DNA of 10,588 nucleotides from Isotricha intestinalis (taxonomy: Eukaryota; Ciliophora; Litostomatea; Vestibuliferida; Isotrichidae). Each line of letters begins with the position of its first letter. Position 1 is the stretch's first letter. The notes beneath the pieces were generated by a model. The model was not told the origin of the DNA and made no database searches. It saw only the letters and a program-made list of their open reading frames with translations. The stretch spans positions 1 to 10,588 of the forward strand of contig JAJJLU010001075.1 in the NCBI GenBank assembly GCA_023807065.1, given 5' to 3'. A program made the translations under genes and the position numbers. Of the stretch, positions 1 through 7,643 are shown one piece after another.

Positions 1-351
1 AAATTTTTTATTTTTAGTTATATTTCTTTTTTAAATTTTTTACATATTGATTTTGTATTTAAATGAAAATCAGAGATTATTTAAAAAAATAATAAATTTA
101 GTCCTGAAATTTTAATTATTTTCAATTATATAAACATAATTATATTTAAAATATAAACTAATAAATACATTGTTAATTCAAAAAATTAAAAATAAATCAA
201 ATTATTTATTAACTAACTAAATGAATTTGAAAATGATTAATTTATTTATAGATTATTATTAAGAATTAATTAGTTAAATAATTATTTTTCATTATTTAAA
301 TATATTATTTATTATTTAATTATTATTTGTAGTCTATATTTATTTATAATT
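1..351. other. AT-rich left flank, no gene seen
   Basis: Almost pure A/T sequence leading to the ATG at 352. I see no long open frame, RNA gene or telomere repeat, so the left edge is probably not a chromosome end. It should contain the promoter and 5' untranslated region of the small CaaX protein gene. A TTTGTAG at 328-334 could be a splice acceptor of an upstream non-coding exon, but no matching donor is convincing. An 8-bp inverted repeat (209-216 with 270-277) is within what such A/T-rich DNA gives by chance. Confidence 0.5.
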
Positions 352-717
352 ATGACTGAGAAAGATATTAGAAACTTAAAGTCAAGTACAGCTTCAACAA
401 TTCATTCAGAAAAAGACATATCTTTTTTAGAAGATGAAAAAGTTAGAAAAGATGCTTTTGGAAATTTAATTTCAAAAGGAAAAAACAAAAAACAGAAAAT
501 ATCTTTTTCAGATAATCTAGCTTTAAATGATAAATTGGTAAATATTATTCCAGTTGAAAGTTATAAAAAATATAATTATTTTATTATTATAGATGGAGTA
601 ATATATAATATTAAAGAAGAAGAAATCAAAGAAATCAAAGAAATAAAAGAAATTGAAGATGAAATATCTATTGATAAATATGATGGAAGTTTAGGAAAAT
701 CTTGTTCAATTTTTTAA
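352..717 (+). CDS. Small protein with PP1-docking-like motif and C-terminal CaaX box
   Basis: A 121-residue protein of unknown function. Seen: residues 32-52 read as a conserved-looking block (RKDAFGNLISKGK, then KKQKISF). KISF at 49-52 fits the RVxF-type docking motif for protein phosphatase 1. A second block, IIPVESYKKYN, is at 65-75. A charged Lys/Glu/Ile stretch at 88-104 comes from a 9-bp tandem repeat. The last four residues, CSIF (118-121), form a CaaX box, so farnesylation or geranylgeranylation and membrane attachment are expected. From memory, short alveolate proteins share the DxFGxxIxKGxKxxxVxF / VESYKKYN layout with a Cys-rich prenylated tail; this needs a search. There is no signal peptide or membrane segment. 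The ATG is the first in frame, and no intron is needed. It converges with the PRMT gene. Inferred role: a membrane-tethered PP1 regulator, unproven. Confidence 0.72.
   Translation: MTEKDIRNLKSSTASTIHSEKDISFLEDEKVRKDAFGNLISKGKNKKQKISFSDNLALNDKLVNIIPVESYKKYNYFIIIDGVIYNIKEEEIKEIKEIKEIEDEISIDKYDGSLGKSCSIF
622..657 (+). repeat. 9-bp tandem repeat inside coding sequence
   Basis: Four head-to-tail units of consensus GAAATCAAA; the last two have diverged to GAAATAAAA and GAAATTGAA. They encode a repeated Glu-Ile-Lys unit. Because the unit is a multiple of three, copy-number change keeps the frame, so this charged linker ahead of the CaaX tail can vary in length between strains. Confidence 0.85.
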
Positions 718-736
718 AATTTTTCGCAAATGGAAA

Positions 737-754
737 GATTAATTGGGATTAATC
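737..754 (+). other. Short perfect stem-loop after the CaaX gene
   Basis: GATTAAT, loop TGGG, then ATTAATC: a 7-bp perfect stem beginning 20 bases after the stop codon. It may lie in the 3' untranslated region or at an RNA 3' end. The stem is A/T-rich and weak, so chance is possible. The rest of 718-942, between two convergent genes, shows nothing else. Confidence 0.3.
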
Positions 755-942
755 TATTGATTTTTTCATTTAATTGTAAATAGAAAAAATGAGATGATAA
801 AATATAAAATGTAAATAAAAACAAATTTAAAATATTTAAAATGAATTAAAACATAATTTATTTATTTTCTTTTTTTATATAATTAACTTTCTATTTAACT
901 ATCCTTCCCAAAAAAAAAATTAAAATTGATAAATCCATAAAA

Positions 943-2187
943 TTAAACAATCTTATATAATTGATACCAATTATTTTCTTCATTATCCTTATTGCCATTA
1001 TCAACATGATAACTAATTTTAATATCAAGTTGTCTAAAATTAGTAAGACTTTTTCTAACTGCAATAGAACCAGTGACTTTATCTCCTTTATTGACAGCAA
1101 AATCTTTTTTAACATAAAAGACAGTTTGTTGCCAATGAGTTCTTTTTAAATAAGGACTAGTAGATAAATTAAATTTTTTATTTAATTTAGTAAATCCAGT
1201 TTCAAACCAACCTACAATTCCACTAAAATAATCATTATTTCTATTAAAAGTTAATTCATAATGAGAAGAAAAATCTAATTCTTCTTTTTTAACATTTAAT
1301 AAATCAACTTCGAAAATTTTACAACTATTAGAATTTATTCTATTCTTAGGGCAAACATCAATAAGAGGTTCATTTAAAGTAGTTTGTTTAAAGCAATCCA
1401 TATTAATTCCATAAACATTATTCCAAAAATCTATTTTTTGTTTTTTATAATCAACATCTTCAATAGAAGCAATAGAAATAGAAGCAGTATCAGGAAGCAT
1501 AAATCCATTATTTTTATCTAACCATTTATCTCTTGCAAATAAAACAGAATCAAACATACTTTCATATAATAAAAAATACCCCATCCATTCACTGATTATA
1601 ATATCAACTTTTTCAACAGGTAATTCAGCATCTTCAACTTTGCTTTTAATAACAGTGATTTTATCTTCTAAATTATTTCTTTTTATAATTTCTTTTGCAT
1701 AATCTGCAATATCAGCAAATTCAATTCCAAAAACTTGTTTTGCTCCTGCTTTTGCAGCAAAAATAGATAAAATACCAGTTCCACATCCAATATCTAAAAC
1801 TATTTTATCTTTGAAAATATCACTATTATCCATAATAGCATCTTTAAATGTTCCAGTTCTTACAGTGTCTTTAAGCATTTCTTCATGAATATTAAAAGAA
1901 GAGTAAGAATTAAAATAATAATCTTTTTTGTTTTCTATATCTGAATGACCTGGTAAATTTTTAAAAAATTCATTATTGTCAAACCAACTTTCTTTTGTTC
2001 CTGTAAATCCTTCTTCTGTTGATTTTGTCACTGTTTCTATATTTTTTTCATTGTATATACTTTGGAAATATTGATCGTCTGAATGAAAAGGTTGAAATTT
2101 GTTTTTTTGGTATTTTTTATTTTTGTAATTGTAGTTTTTGTTATAGTAATTGTTGTTGTTGTATTTATTGTAGTAGTATTTTTTCAT
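943..2187 (-). CDS. PRMT1: Type I protein arginine N-methyltransferase, PRMT1-like
   Basis: Transfers methyl groups from S-adenosylmethionine to arginines, typically in RG-rich RNA-binding proteins and histone H4, giving asymmetric dimethylarginine. Seen in the 414 residues: the YYFNSYSSFNIHEEML helix block (90-104), SAM motif I VLDIGCGTG (130-138), the ribose-binding acid E156, and the double-E loop SEWMGYFLLYESM (199-211) with catalytic E200 and E209. The THW loop is at 350-352, and a beta-barrel C-terminal half ends YKIV, close to the YRMR end of animal PRMT1. All catalytic residues are present, so it should be active. The N-terminal 30 residues are almost only Tyr, Asn and Lys; this extension is low-complexity and is the main difference from the usual ~350-370 residues. 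The start is the first ATG, directly after an A8 run, and no intron is required. The coiled-coil gene lies upstream on the same strand. Subtype PRMT1 rather than PRMT8/3/6 is judged by motif similarity. Confidence 0.95.
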   Translation of the reverse strand: MKKYYYNKYNNNNYYNKNYNYKNKKYQKNKFQPFHSDDQYFQSIYNEKNIETVTKSTEEGFTGTKESWFDNNEFFKNLPGHSDIENKKDYYFNSYSSFNIHEEMLKDTVRTGTFKDAIMDNSDIFKDKIVLDIGCGTGILSIFAAKAGAKQVFGIEFADIADYAKEIIKRNNLEDKITVIKSKVEDAELPVEKVDIIISEWMGYFLLYESMFDSVLFARDKWLDKNNGFMLPDTASISIASIEDVDYKKQKIDFWNNVYGINMDCFKQTTLNEPLIDVCPKNRINSNSCKIFEVDLLNVKKEELDFSSHYELTFNRNNDYFSGIVGWFETGFTKLNKKFNLSTSPYLKRTHWQQTVFYVKKDFAVNKGDKVTGSIAVRKSLTNFRQLDIKISYHVDNGNKDNEENNWYQLYKIV

Positions 2188-2195
2188 TTTTTTTT
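2188..2195 (-). promoter_or_regulatory. A8 leader abutting the PRMT start codon
   Basis: On the coding strand exactly eight A residues sit directly before the ATG. The same A8-ATG arrangement precedes the coiled-coil gene and the small secreted-protein gene, which supports these starts and suggests an A-rich initiation context. Confidence 0.5.
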
Positions 2196-2504
2196 GGGAT
2201 TTTGGATAGGAGAAAATAAATAAATTTAAATTAATTAAGGAAATTTATATTTTTAAATTTTTTTTTATTTTTAAATTATTTAATTTGTCTGAATAATATT
2301 ACAATTATTTTTTATCAACAAATTATAAATTCATTTATTGATATCATTTGATTTAATACATTTTTATGGCAAACAGGAACAACAATGATTTATTAAAAAC
2401 AAATAAAATATAATATTATAATTAATGAAAAAAAAATAGATTAATTCATAATAAAATATAGTAAATTTTATACATTCTTTTCTTTATTTAATTAATTCAA
2501 ATTC
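2188..2504. other. Intergenic, no gene seen
   Basis: Separates two genes on the minus strand, so it should hold the 3' end of the coiled-coil transcript and the promoter of the PRMT gene. Apart from the A8 leader the sequence is A/T-rich, with no supportable open frame or RNA. A 22-base patch at 2366-2387 (around TGGCAAACAGG) is richer in G+C than its surroundings, but too short to interpret. Confidence 0.5.
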
Positions 2505-4115
2505 TTAATAATATATCATTTGATAATCATCATCAGTATGAATAACAACAACTTTTTTCTTTTTCATTTTTTTAAGAATATGAGGAGGAATTGGAATTTT
2601 ATCCCTTCCTCTTCCTCTAAAAACATATTGTTTCATTTTTTGATCTACTCCTTCTTTTTTCTTTTCAAACTCTTCTTCCATTCTTTTTTTCTCTTGTAAA
2701 TATTTATTAAATCTATTTTCAATTTTAACATTTTCAATAAATTTCATAAATTGCTCTTTATTTTCTTCTTCATACCCTTCTAATTCATTAATTTTATTAT
2801 TAATAAATCTTTCAATTTTATTTAATTCTCTTAAAGTATCATCAATACTTTTTTTCAAGCTTAAATAATTAGTTTTAGAATCTATTTTAGTAGAATTAGG
2901 CATAATAGAATTAGATAATTCATTAATAAAATCATAAGATAATAAAGTAAAATAAGTTTGAGGAGTTTCAAAACTAATATTATCAATTTCTTCTTGTAAT
3001 TTATCTCTAATTTCAACTAATTGATCATATTCTTCTTGAGAAAGATTAATTTTAGCTTTTAATTCTTTTAAATCATCTTTATTAACAATTTCTTGTCTTT
3101 GAATACTTCTCATAGTATCTTCTTTAATTTTTAAATCATGTAAAATTCTCATTTCAACATTTTTAAACTTTTGAATTAATCTCTCAGGTTCATTTAGTAA
3201 ATTTTGAGTTTCTTCGTCAAAATTTGCACTTTTACTCATATTACCTAATTCTCTTAAAATTTGATTAGTATAAGTTTCTAAATCTTTTTCTCTACTATTT
3301 TTAATTTCAATTTGATTTCCTAAAGTACAATTTAATATTTCACTTTCACCACCTAATAAAGTATGAGTAAAAACAGAATATTGTTTCATATTCATTATTC
3401 CTCTTATTGATTTTTCAATCTCATCTAATATTGTTCTATGTTCTTGATTTACTTTCTTTTTCTTTTCAAATAATTTCTTATTATCTTGTGTTAATTTACT
3501 TAAAATTTGTTCTGTTTTTCTTTCTTGAAGTTTTAAATTATCTTTAAACTTTTCAAAGGAATTTATATCTTTATTTAAATCATCAAATCCACTTTTTAAT
3601 GCGTTTTCTCTTTCATTTGTTTCTAAAATTATTTTCTGTCTTTCATCTCTCATTAAATCAAGTAACATATTCTTTATACAAATTTCTCTACTTTGAGCTT
3701 TAAATGAATTTAAATCAGAATAAGGTTCTTTACTTAATTGTTTAGTCACATCTTTTGTTTTAACTTGATTTACTATTTGTAATCCATCAAAAATTTTTTC
3801 TAAATCATATTTATTATAATATTTATTATTATTAAAATCAATATCTTTCATTTCAGTTTGAATTCTAATTTTCTTTTTTAAATCTTGCAAAATTGAATAA
3901 TTCGATTTTCCACTACTTAAATAAATATTTGTATCAATTTTTTCCCAAGGTTTTAAATTATATTGTTCCCTTAGATATTTATCTCTATTTATTTTTCCTA
4001 CTTGTCCTAAAGCAAATGCAGTGTCATCTGTTGTTAATGTTAAAAAAGTTGAATTTCTTGTTGATATTAAAGGAAGAGATGTTGTAGAATCTGATGATAA
4101 AGCGAGTTTGTTCAT
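2505..4115 (-). CDS. Large coiled-coil protein with RG motif, probably cytoskeletal
   Basis: A 536-residue protein I cannot name with certainty. Seen: a Ser/Thr-rich N-terminus (1-35), an intermediate region with KPWEKIDTNIYLSSGK (55-70), then predicted coiled coils at about 155-245, 315-380 and 415-500. The first includes FEKFKDNLKLQ and ends with NMKQYSVFTHTLLG (242-255). The Lys/Glu-rich helix at 470-490 leads into FRGRGRD (499-505), a proline-rich PIPIPP-like turn and the basic KKMKKKK (515-521). The tail is acidic then aromatic. The layout of the first coiled coil loosely resembles the DUF4200 region of ciliary proteins such as CFAP100/CCDC42, so an axonemal or basal-body role is plausible but only inferred. 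No signal peptide or membrane segment. The first ATG follows an A8 run, and there is no sign of introns. The RGRGR motif is the kind of site PRMT1 methylates, and the next gene on the same strand is PRMT1-like. Confidence 0.8.
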   Translation of the reverse strand: MNKLALSSDSTTSLPLISTRNSTFLTLTTDDTAFALGQVGKINRDKYLREQYNLKPWEKIDTNIYLSSGKSNYSILQDLKKKIRIQTEMKDIDFNNNKYYNKYDLEKIFDGLQIVNQVKTKDVTKQLSKEPYSDLNSFKAQSREICIKNMLLDLMRDERQKIILETNERENALKSGFDDLNKDINSFEKFKDNLKLQERKTEQILSKLTQDNKKLFEKKKKVNQEHRTILDEIEKSIRGIMNMKQYSVFTHTLLGGESEILNCTLGNQIEIKNSREKDLETYTNQILRELGNMSKSANFDEETQNLLNEPERLIQKFKNVEMRILHDLKIKEDTMRSIQRQEIVNKDDLKELKAKINLSQEEYDQLVEIRDKLQEEIDNISFETPQTYFTLLSYDFINELSNSIMPNSTKIDSKTNYLSLKKSIDDTLRELNKIERFINNKINELEGYEEENKEQFMKFIENVKIENRFNKYLQEKKRMEEEFEKKKEGVDQKMKQYVFRGRGRDKIPIPPHILKKMKKKKVVVIHTDDDYQMIYY

Positions 4116-4123
4116 TTTTTTTT
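4116..4123 (-). promoter_or_regulatory. A8 leader abutting the coiled-coil gene start
   Basis: Exactly eight A residues on the coding strand precede the ATG, as for the PRMT gene and the small secreted-protein gene. This supports 4115 as the start codon. Confidence 0.5.
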
Positions 4124-4249
4124 ATGGAAGTTTTATTTATTTTTTATATATTTTTTAATTAAATTTCATTTATTATTTTAATATTGCAGTTAATTTATAG
4201 AAAGTTAGATATATAAATATGGAAAAGACAATCACTGAAAAACATTTAA

Positions 4250-4526
4250 AAAAATATAAAAATATTTTATGATTTAGAATTAAGAGAGATTTATAACAAA
4301 TTTACTTTACTAAAGTTTCAAGAACAATTGGAGAAAAAAATTTAAGAAAAGAAATTTTTTAATAATAAGAGAAAATAAAAAAATGATTTAAATAAAAAAT
4401 GTAGAAAAGAAAAATAAATAATAAAAGAATAGAAAATGTATAAATTAAAATTTATTCCCAAATGATTTAAGAGTAATAAAAAGAACTCAAAGAAAAGCTT
4501 TAACTGAAATTGAAAGTAATTTAAGG
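4250..4526 (+). pseudogene. Weak, decayed coding remnant
   Basis: The 547 bases between the divergent coiled-coil and zinc-finger genes hold no intact gene, but several short frames look coding. Frame A (4250-4342, 31 codons) includes DLELREIYNKFTLLKFQEQL and ends at TAA. Frame B (4452-4526, 25 codons) includes NDLRVIKRTQRKALTEIE and ends at TGA. Between them the sequence reads Lys/Glu-rich with several in-frame stops. A short frame from the ATG at 4219 (MEKTITEKHLKK) runs 17 codons into TGA at 4270, one base out of phase with frame A. Together these suggest a Lys/Glu-rich, perhaps coiled-coil, coding region broken by indels and stops. A/T-rich DNA encodes Lys, Asn and Ile by chance, so this remains tentative. 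No family is recognisable. Confidence 0.35.
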
Positions 4527-4662
4527 TGATTTATATTATATAATCCTGTTTTAAATTTCTTTTTTTTCTCTTTTTAATTACAAAATAATATTTTATTTTA
4601 ATAAAAAATATAAAATTAAAGTTTTCAATCTTTCAATTCAATAATAAATTTAATTAAATAAT

Positions 4663-5556
4663 ATGGAAATCTCGGAACCAAAATCTTTAATCCAAAAAGA
4701 ACAAATTAATTTAAAAAAAAATTTATTGAAAGACAAAAATAAAATACAAGAACTAGAATATGATGAACTAAATAATAATTTAGGATATAATTCTAAATAT
4801 CAAGCATCAAATATTATATTAAAAGAAAAAAGAAATTATTCAAATGAAAAAGAAAAATCAGCAACAAATTCTTCTTCGAATGAAAATGAAAATGAAAAAA
4901 TAGATTGTTGTCAAAATGAAAATAATCTATATAATAGAAAAATGTCATCACCTATTTATTTATATTACGAAGGCTTTGATAAATATTTAAGTAAAAATTC
5001 TGGATTATTTGATTATGAGAAAAGTAATAATTATATTGAAAAAGATTTATTTTTTAATAATCAATATAATAAATTTAGAACTCATTCTTTTAATGATTTT
5101 CAAAACAATAATATAAGAAATAATATAATAGGAAATTCTAATAATATTAAAAATAATAATGAAGTTTATTCTAAAAAAGAAAATAATATTGAAAATAGAA
5201 CATATAATGTAAAAAATAAAATTCCATTTTCAATTCAATATTATCCAATTTATTATATAACAAATTATAATGAAAAAGAGATAAATGGTATTCAGAGTCA
5301 AATGTCTTCAAATAATTATAATCAAATTTCATATATAAATAATCTAAATTTAATTAATTACTCAAATAATAATAATTTATATAATAATTCTTACAAAAAA
5401 AATAATTATAATATAGAAAGAAAAAAAGTAAAACAATTTAAAGGAAGAAATGGAGATTGGATTTGTTTAAATTGTCAAAATTTAAATTTTGCTTTTAGAT
5501 TAATATGTAATAGATGTCATTATTCAAAAGTAGAAAATTTAATAAATAATAATTAA
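4663..5556 (+). CDS. Asn-rich protein with C-terminal RanBP2-type zinc finger
   Basis: A 297-residue protein. Residues 1-250 are low-complexity, rich in Asn, Lys, Tyr and Ser, and probably disordered. The only folded unit visible is at 264-285: GDWICLNCQNLNFAFRLICN, then RC. Cys268, Cys271, Cys282 and Cys285 give C-x2-C-x10-C-x2-C. Together with Trp266, the Asn after the second Cys pair and Arg273-type positions, this is the RanBP2/ZRANB2-type zinc finger. Fingers of this subclass with W, N and FR/CNRC residues usually bind single-stranded RNA; others bind ubiquitin. RNA binding is the likelier role here. A basic stretch (RKKVKQFKGR) just before the finger fits this. RTHSF at about 136-140 could be a phosphosite. 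The finger lies at the far C-terminus, so the frame is real to its end. There are no introns, and the start is the first ATG after an A/T leader. Confidence 0.85.
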   Translation: MEISEPKSLIQKEQINLKKNLLKDKNKIQELEYDELNNNLGYNSKYQASNIILKEKRNYSNEKEKSATNSSSNENENEKIDCCQNENNLYNRKMSSPIYLYYEGFDKYLSKNSGLFDYEKSNNYIEKDLFFNNQYNKFRTHSFNDFQNNNIRNNIIGNSNNIKNNNEVYSKKENNIENRTYNVKNKIPFSIQYYPIYYITNYNEKEINGIQSQMSSNNYNQISYINNLNLINYSNNNNLYNNSYKKNNYNIERKKVKQFKGRNGDWICLNCQNLNFAFRLICNRCHYSKVENLINNN

Positions 5557-5977
5557 AATGAAGAAAAAATTTTTAAGCTTTCAAAATTTAAAACACATTT
5601 TTTTATATAGTAAATTAAATCAAAATGTAAGTTATATATGTCAGAAAAAAAAATAATTAACTATTAAAATGAATTAATTCTATTTATAATTAATAAACAA
5701 TCTTATTCTCGATTATATATACATTATATATAAAAATTAAATCTTTTGTAGGTTTATCATAGTATATGTACTCTATAAAATAATTTATTTTTCAAAAAAT
5801 TATGATTAAAAATCTAAAAACCTTAAAACTAAATATTAATTTTATAAATTATCAAAAAATCTTTAAAAAAAACTAGATTTAAAAAATTTTGTTATTTAAA
5901 ACAAAATAATTTAAATATAATATTAATAAATTTTATAATTTTCACATAATTGTAATATTTATCATTATTATTTCCTT
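5557..5977. other. Intergenic, no gene seen
   Basis: Lies between the end of the zinc-finger gene and the end of the broken minus-strand coding region. A 32-codon frame from ATG 5558, followed by GTAAGT at 5627 and TTTTGTAG ending at 5751, mimics exon-intron structure, but the downstream frame closes at once. I see nothing else above chance in this A/T-rich stretch. Confidence 0.5.
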
Positions 5978-6660
5978 TTAAAGAAGAAGTCCTAATTCCA
6001 TTTTTATGATTGTGAAATTTTCAATAATTGAATTAATATTATTAATTAAATTATATTTACGAATATTAAGCCCAAATTTAAAACTAGTAAAATTAGTTTC
6101 AGGTAAAATAAACTTTCCACTAGAACCAAAATTATGTATTTGGCAATTTGAATGTTTTTCTCTTGTTCTAATAGTTCCAATAATATTCTTTCTTGATATA
6201 TCATATTTTCCCAGATTTTTTCATTCTTTTATTAAGTTCATTTTTTGGGTTTCCTTTTTTATTATTTATTAATTCTACTATATTTTTTTCCATTTTGAAT
6301 TGTAAAAATTTTCATAAAAATTTTAATTTTTTCAAGAATTTTTTTCCTAATCTTCAAAAATTCCTCCTAAATTAATATATGGAATTCCACAAGTGACAAT
6401 TTCACTTTTATAATTAAAAGTGGATATAACAGAATCTTTACTTATAGTTTTTGAAATAGAAGTTAAAAAATTTGTAGTCAGAATATTCACCATTTGGATT
6501 GAGTGAGTTATTGTACTTAAATTTGAGTTATATGTTTTATATTTTTTATTTTTCCTTTGTCAATTCACAACCACACTTTTTTTTATTTAATTTTTGACCT
6601 AAATGTTATTCTAAATTTATTTACTAATTTCATTTAACAAAGAAAAATCATATTTAATCA
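5978..6660 (-). pseudogene. Broken protein-coding gene, family unknown
   Basis: Two stretches read as good protein in the same minus-strand frame: 6559-6350 (70 codons, with SKTISKDSVISTFNYKSEIV then TCGIPYINLGGIFED) and 6220-5981 (80 codons, with IIGTIRTREKHSNCQIHNFG and GKFILPETNFTSFKFGLNIR). The 130 bases between hold TAG, TGA, TAA and doubled stops in that frame, while other frames there read KKILEKIKIF and NPKNELNKRMKKSGKI, as expected after indels. Upstream, another frame reads GQKLNKKKCGCELTKEK (6599-6549) and then YDFSLLNEISK, so decay extends to about 6650. An intron cannot explain the gap: only one GT dinucleotide lies in it, in ATAGTAGAA, and it would not restore the frame sensibly. 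Residue use (Cys, His, Trp, Gly, Pro) is richer than in random A/T-rich sequence. I do not recognise the family. A long-read indel error explanation is unlikely because neighbouring genes are clean. Confidence 0.7.
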
Positions 6661-6812
6661 AAAAATAACTAAAGCACATAATAATGATAAATAAAGAAAT
6701 ATATTTTAATTAAATCATTAAAAAAAACAAATTATCAAAGATATTATAATAACCTAATTTCATTGTTTTAAATCGAATAAAAAAATCTTAATGATTTTAA
6801 TTATAAAAAATA

Positions 6813-7458
6813 TTAACAGCATTTTTTTTTTTTCTCTCCATTATTACTTTCATTACCTTTATCATTTTTTTTAATAGTAATAGAATCACTTTTTTTTTCA
6901 TTTCCTCTTTTTTCAATAAACTCCCTTAAAATACGGTCAAAAGATTCTTTAATTCCATTTCCATTTAAAGCAGAAGTTCTTCCATAAATAGCATTAACAC
7001 TTTTAGAATATTCTCTAGCATCACTTTCATCTACTTCTTCTTTATCTACTAAATCACTTTTATTTCCAAAAATAGCAAGAACTAAAATTTTAAATTATAA
7101 TTTTAATATATTTACCTTTTAAATTTTCTATATTTTCATTTACTTCTTCAATCCAATAATTTTGGATTTCATCAAAACTTTTTTTATTTGTTATATCATA
7201 TATTAAAATTACAATATCTGAAATTCGATAAAACATTTTTGTTATAGAATGAAAGTTTTCTTCTCCTGAAGTATCCCATAAAGAGACTTTAATCACTCTA
7301 TCATTAATATTAACTATTTTAGTTTCACAATTCGCTGTCATTGTTGGAAAACTGTCACTATTAAATTTTTTATCTAATATATTTGAAATTACACTTGTTT
7401 TTCCAACTCCTAATGCTCCTAAAACTACTAATTTACAATTTATTATATTATTCGTCAT
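6813..7458 (-). CDS. Rab-like small GTPase, two exons, double-cysteine prenylation tail
   Basis: A vesicle-traffic switch protein. Exon 1 is 7458-7116 and exon 2 is 7081-6813, joined across a 34-nt intron; the spliced product is 203 residues, normal for a Rab. Seen: P-loop GALGVGKT (14-21), switch region FPTMTANCETK, G3 WDTSGEE (61-67), an F/YR effector region MFYRISDIVILIYDIT, G4 NKSD (121-124), which exists only after splicing, and G5 TSA (150-152). The C-terminus is KKKKCC, a classic Rab geranylgeranylation signal. Odd: the glutamine needed for GTP hydrolysis in Ras/Rab (WDTAGQE) is Glu66, so intrinsic hydrolysis may be slow. The FHSI..MFYR segment leans towards the Rab5/21 group, weakly. 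An upstream in-frame ATG at 7488 would add ten residues; I prefer 7458 because the P-loop then sits at the usual distance and the ATG follows AATAAAA. It is divergent from the PP2C gene. Confidence 0.93.
7082..7115 (-). other. 34-nt spliceosomal intron in the Rab gene
   Basis: Begins GTAAAT and ends ATTTTAG on the minus strand. It splits a valine codon (G in exon 1, TT in exon 2). Without removal the protein stops 18 bases upstream of the acceptor, at the in-frame TAA (7093-7091, ending at 7091), and loses the G4, G5 and prenylation motifs. With removal they all appear in order. No other intron is required in the window. Confidence 0.92.
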
Positions 7459-7643
7459 TTTTATTATAAAATTATATTTTTCAAACATAATTTATAAATT
7501 TTATAGCAATATTATAATAAAAAAACATCACACAAATTAAAGAAAATAAATACCTTGAAATTAATATTATATAAAACAAAAAATAAAAACCAATAATAAA
7601 CTAAAAAAAATAATAAAAAAAATAAAAAAACAATTTAAAAAGA
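7459..7643. promoter_or_regulatory. Shared divergent promoter region of Rab and PP2C genes
   Basis: Only 185 bases separate the two start codons, which face away from each other. The stretch is nearly pure A/T, with A-rich sequence on the PP2C side (AAAAAGAATG at its start). Both promoters and 5' untranslated regions must fit here. No specific factor site is recognisable. Confidence 0.5.

Noticed and set aside
209..277. 8-bp inverted repeat TTAACTAA/TTAGTTAA
   Set aside because: Short, widely spaced and expected by chance in nearly pure A/T sequence.
891..1149. Small open frames on both strands at the 3' end of the PRMT gene
   Set aside because: They overlap conserved PRMT C-terminal coding sequence in other frames and are Ile/Phe/Leu-rich shadows with no motif.
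2019..2219. Plus-strand frame rich in Cys, Phe and Tyr
   Set aside because: Mirror image of the Tyr/Asn-rich PRMT N-terminus; the apparent cysteines come from the complement of the repeated Asn/Tyr codons.
3893..4087. Plus-strand frame opposite the coiled-coil gene
   Set aside because: Antisense shadow with hydrophobic low complexity; the minus-strand frame is far longer and coherent.
5558..5751. Small exon plus a 125-nt intron (GTAAGT...TTTTGTAG)
   Set aside because: The frame after the acceptor closes almost at once, and the only proven intron here is 34 nt.
6006..6375. Two plus-strand frames resembling membrane peptides
   Set aside because: They lie opposite the broken minus-strand coding region, whose reading is richer in Cys, His, Gly and Pro; hydrophobicity is what the complement of Lys/Asn-rich coding gives.
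5978..6660. Programmed +1 frameshifting as in Euplotes
   Set aside because: The breaks are not at AAA-TAA/TAG sites, there are several in-frame stops close together, and the telomere unit is not that of Euplotes.
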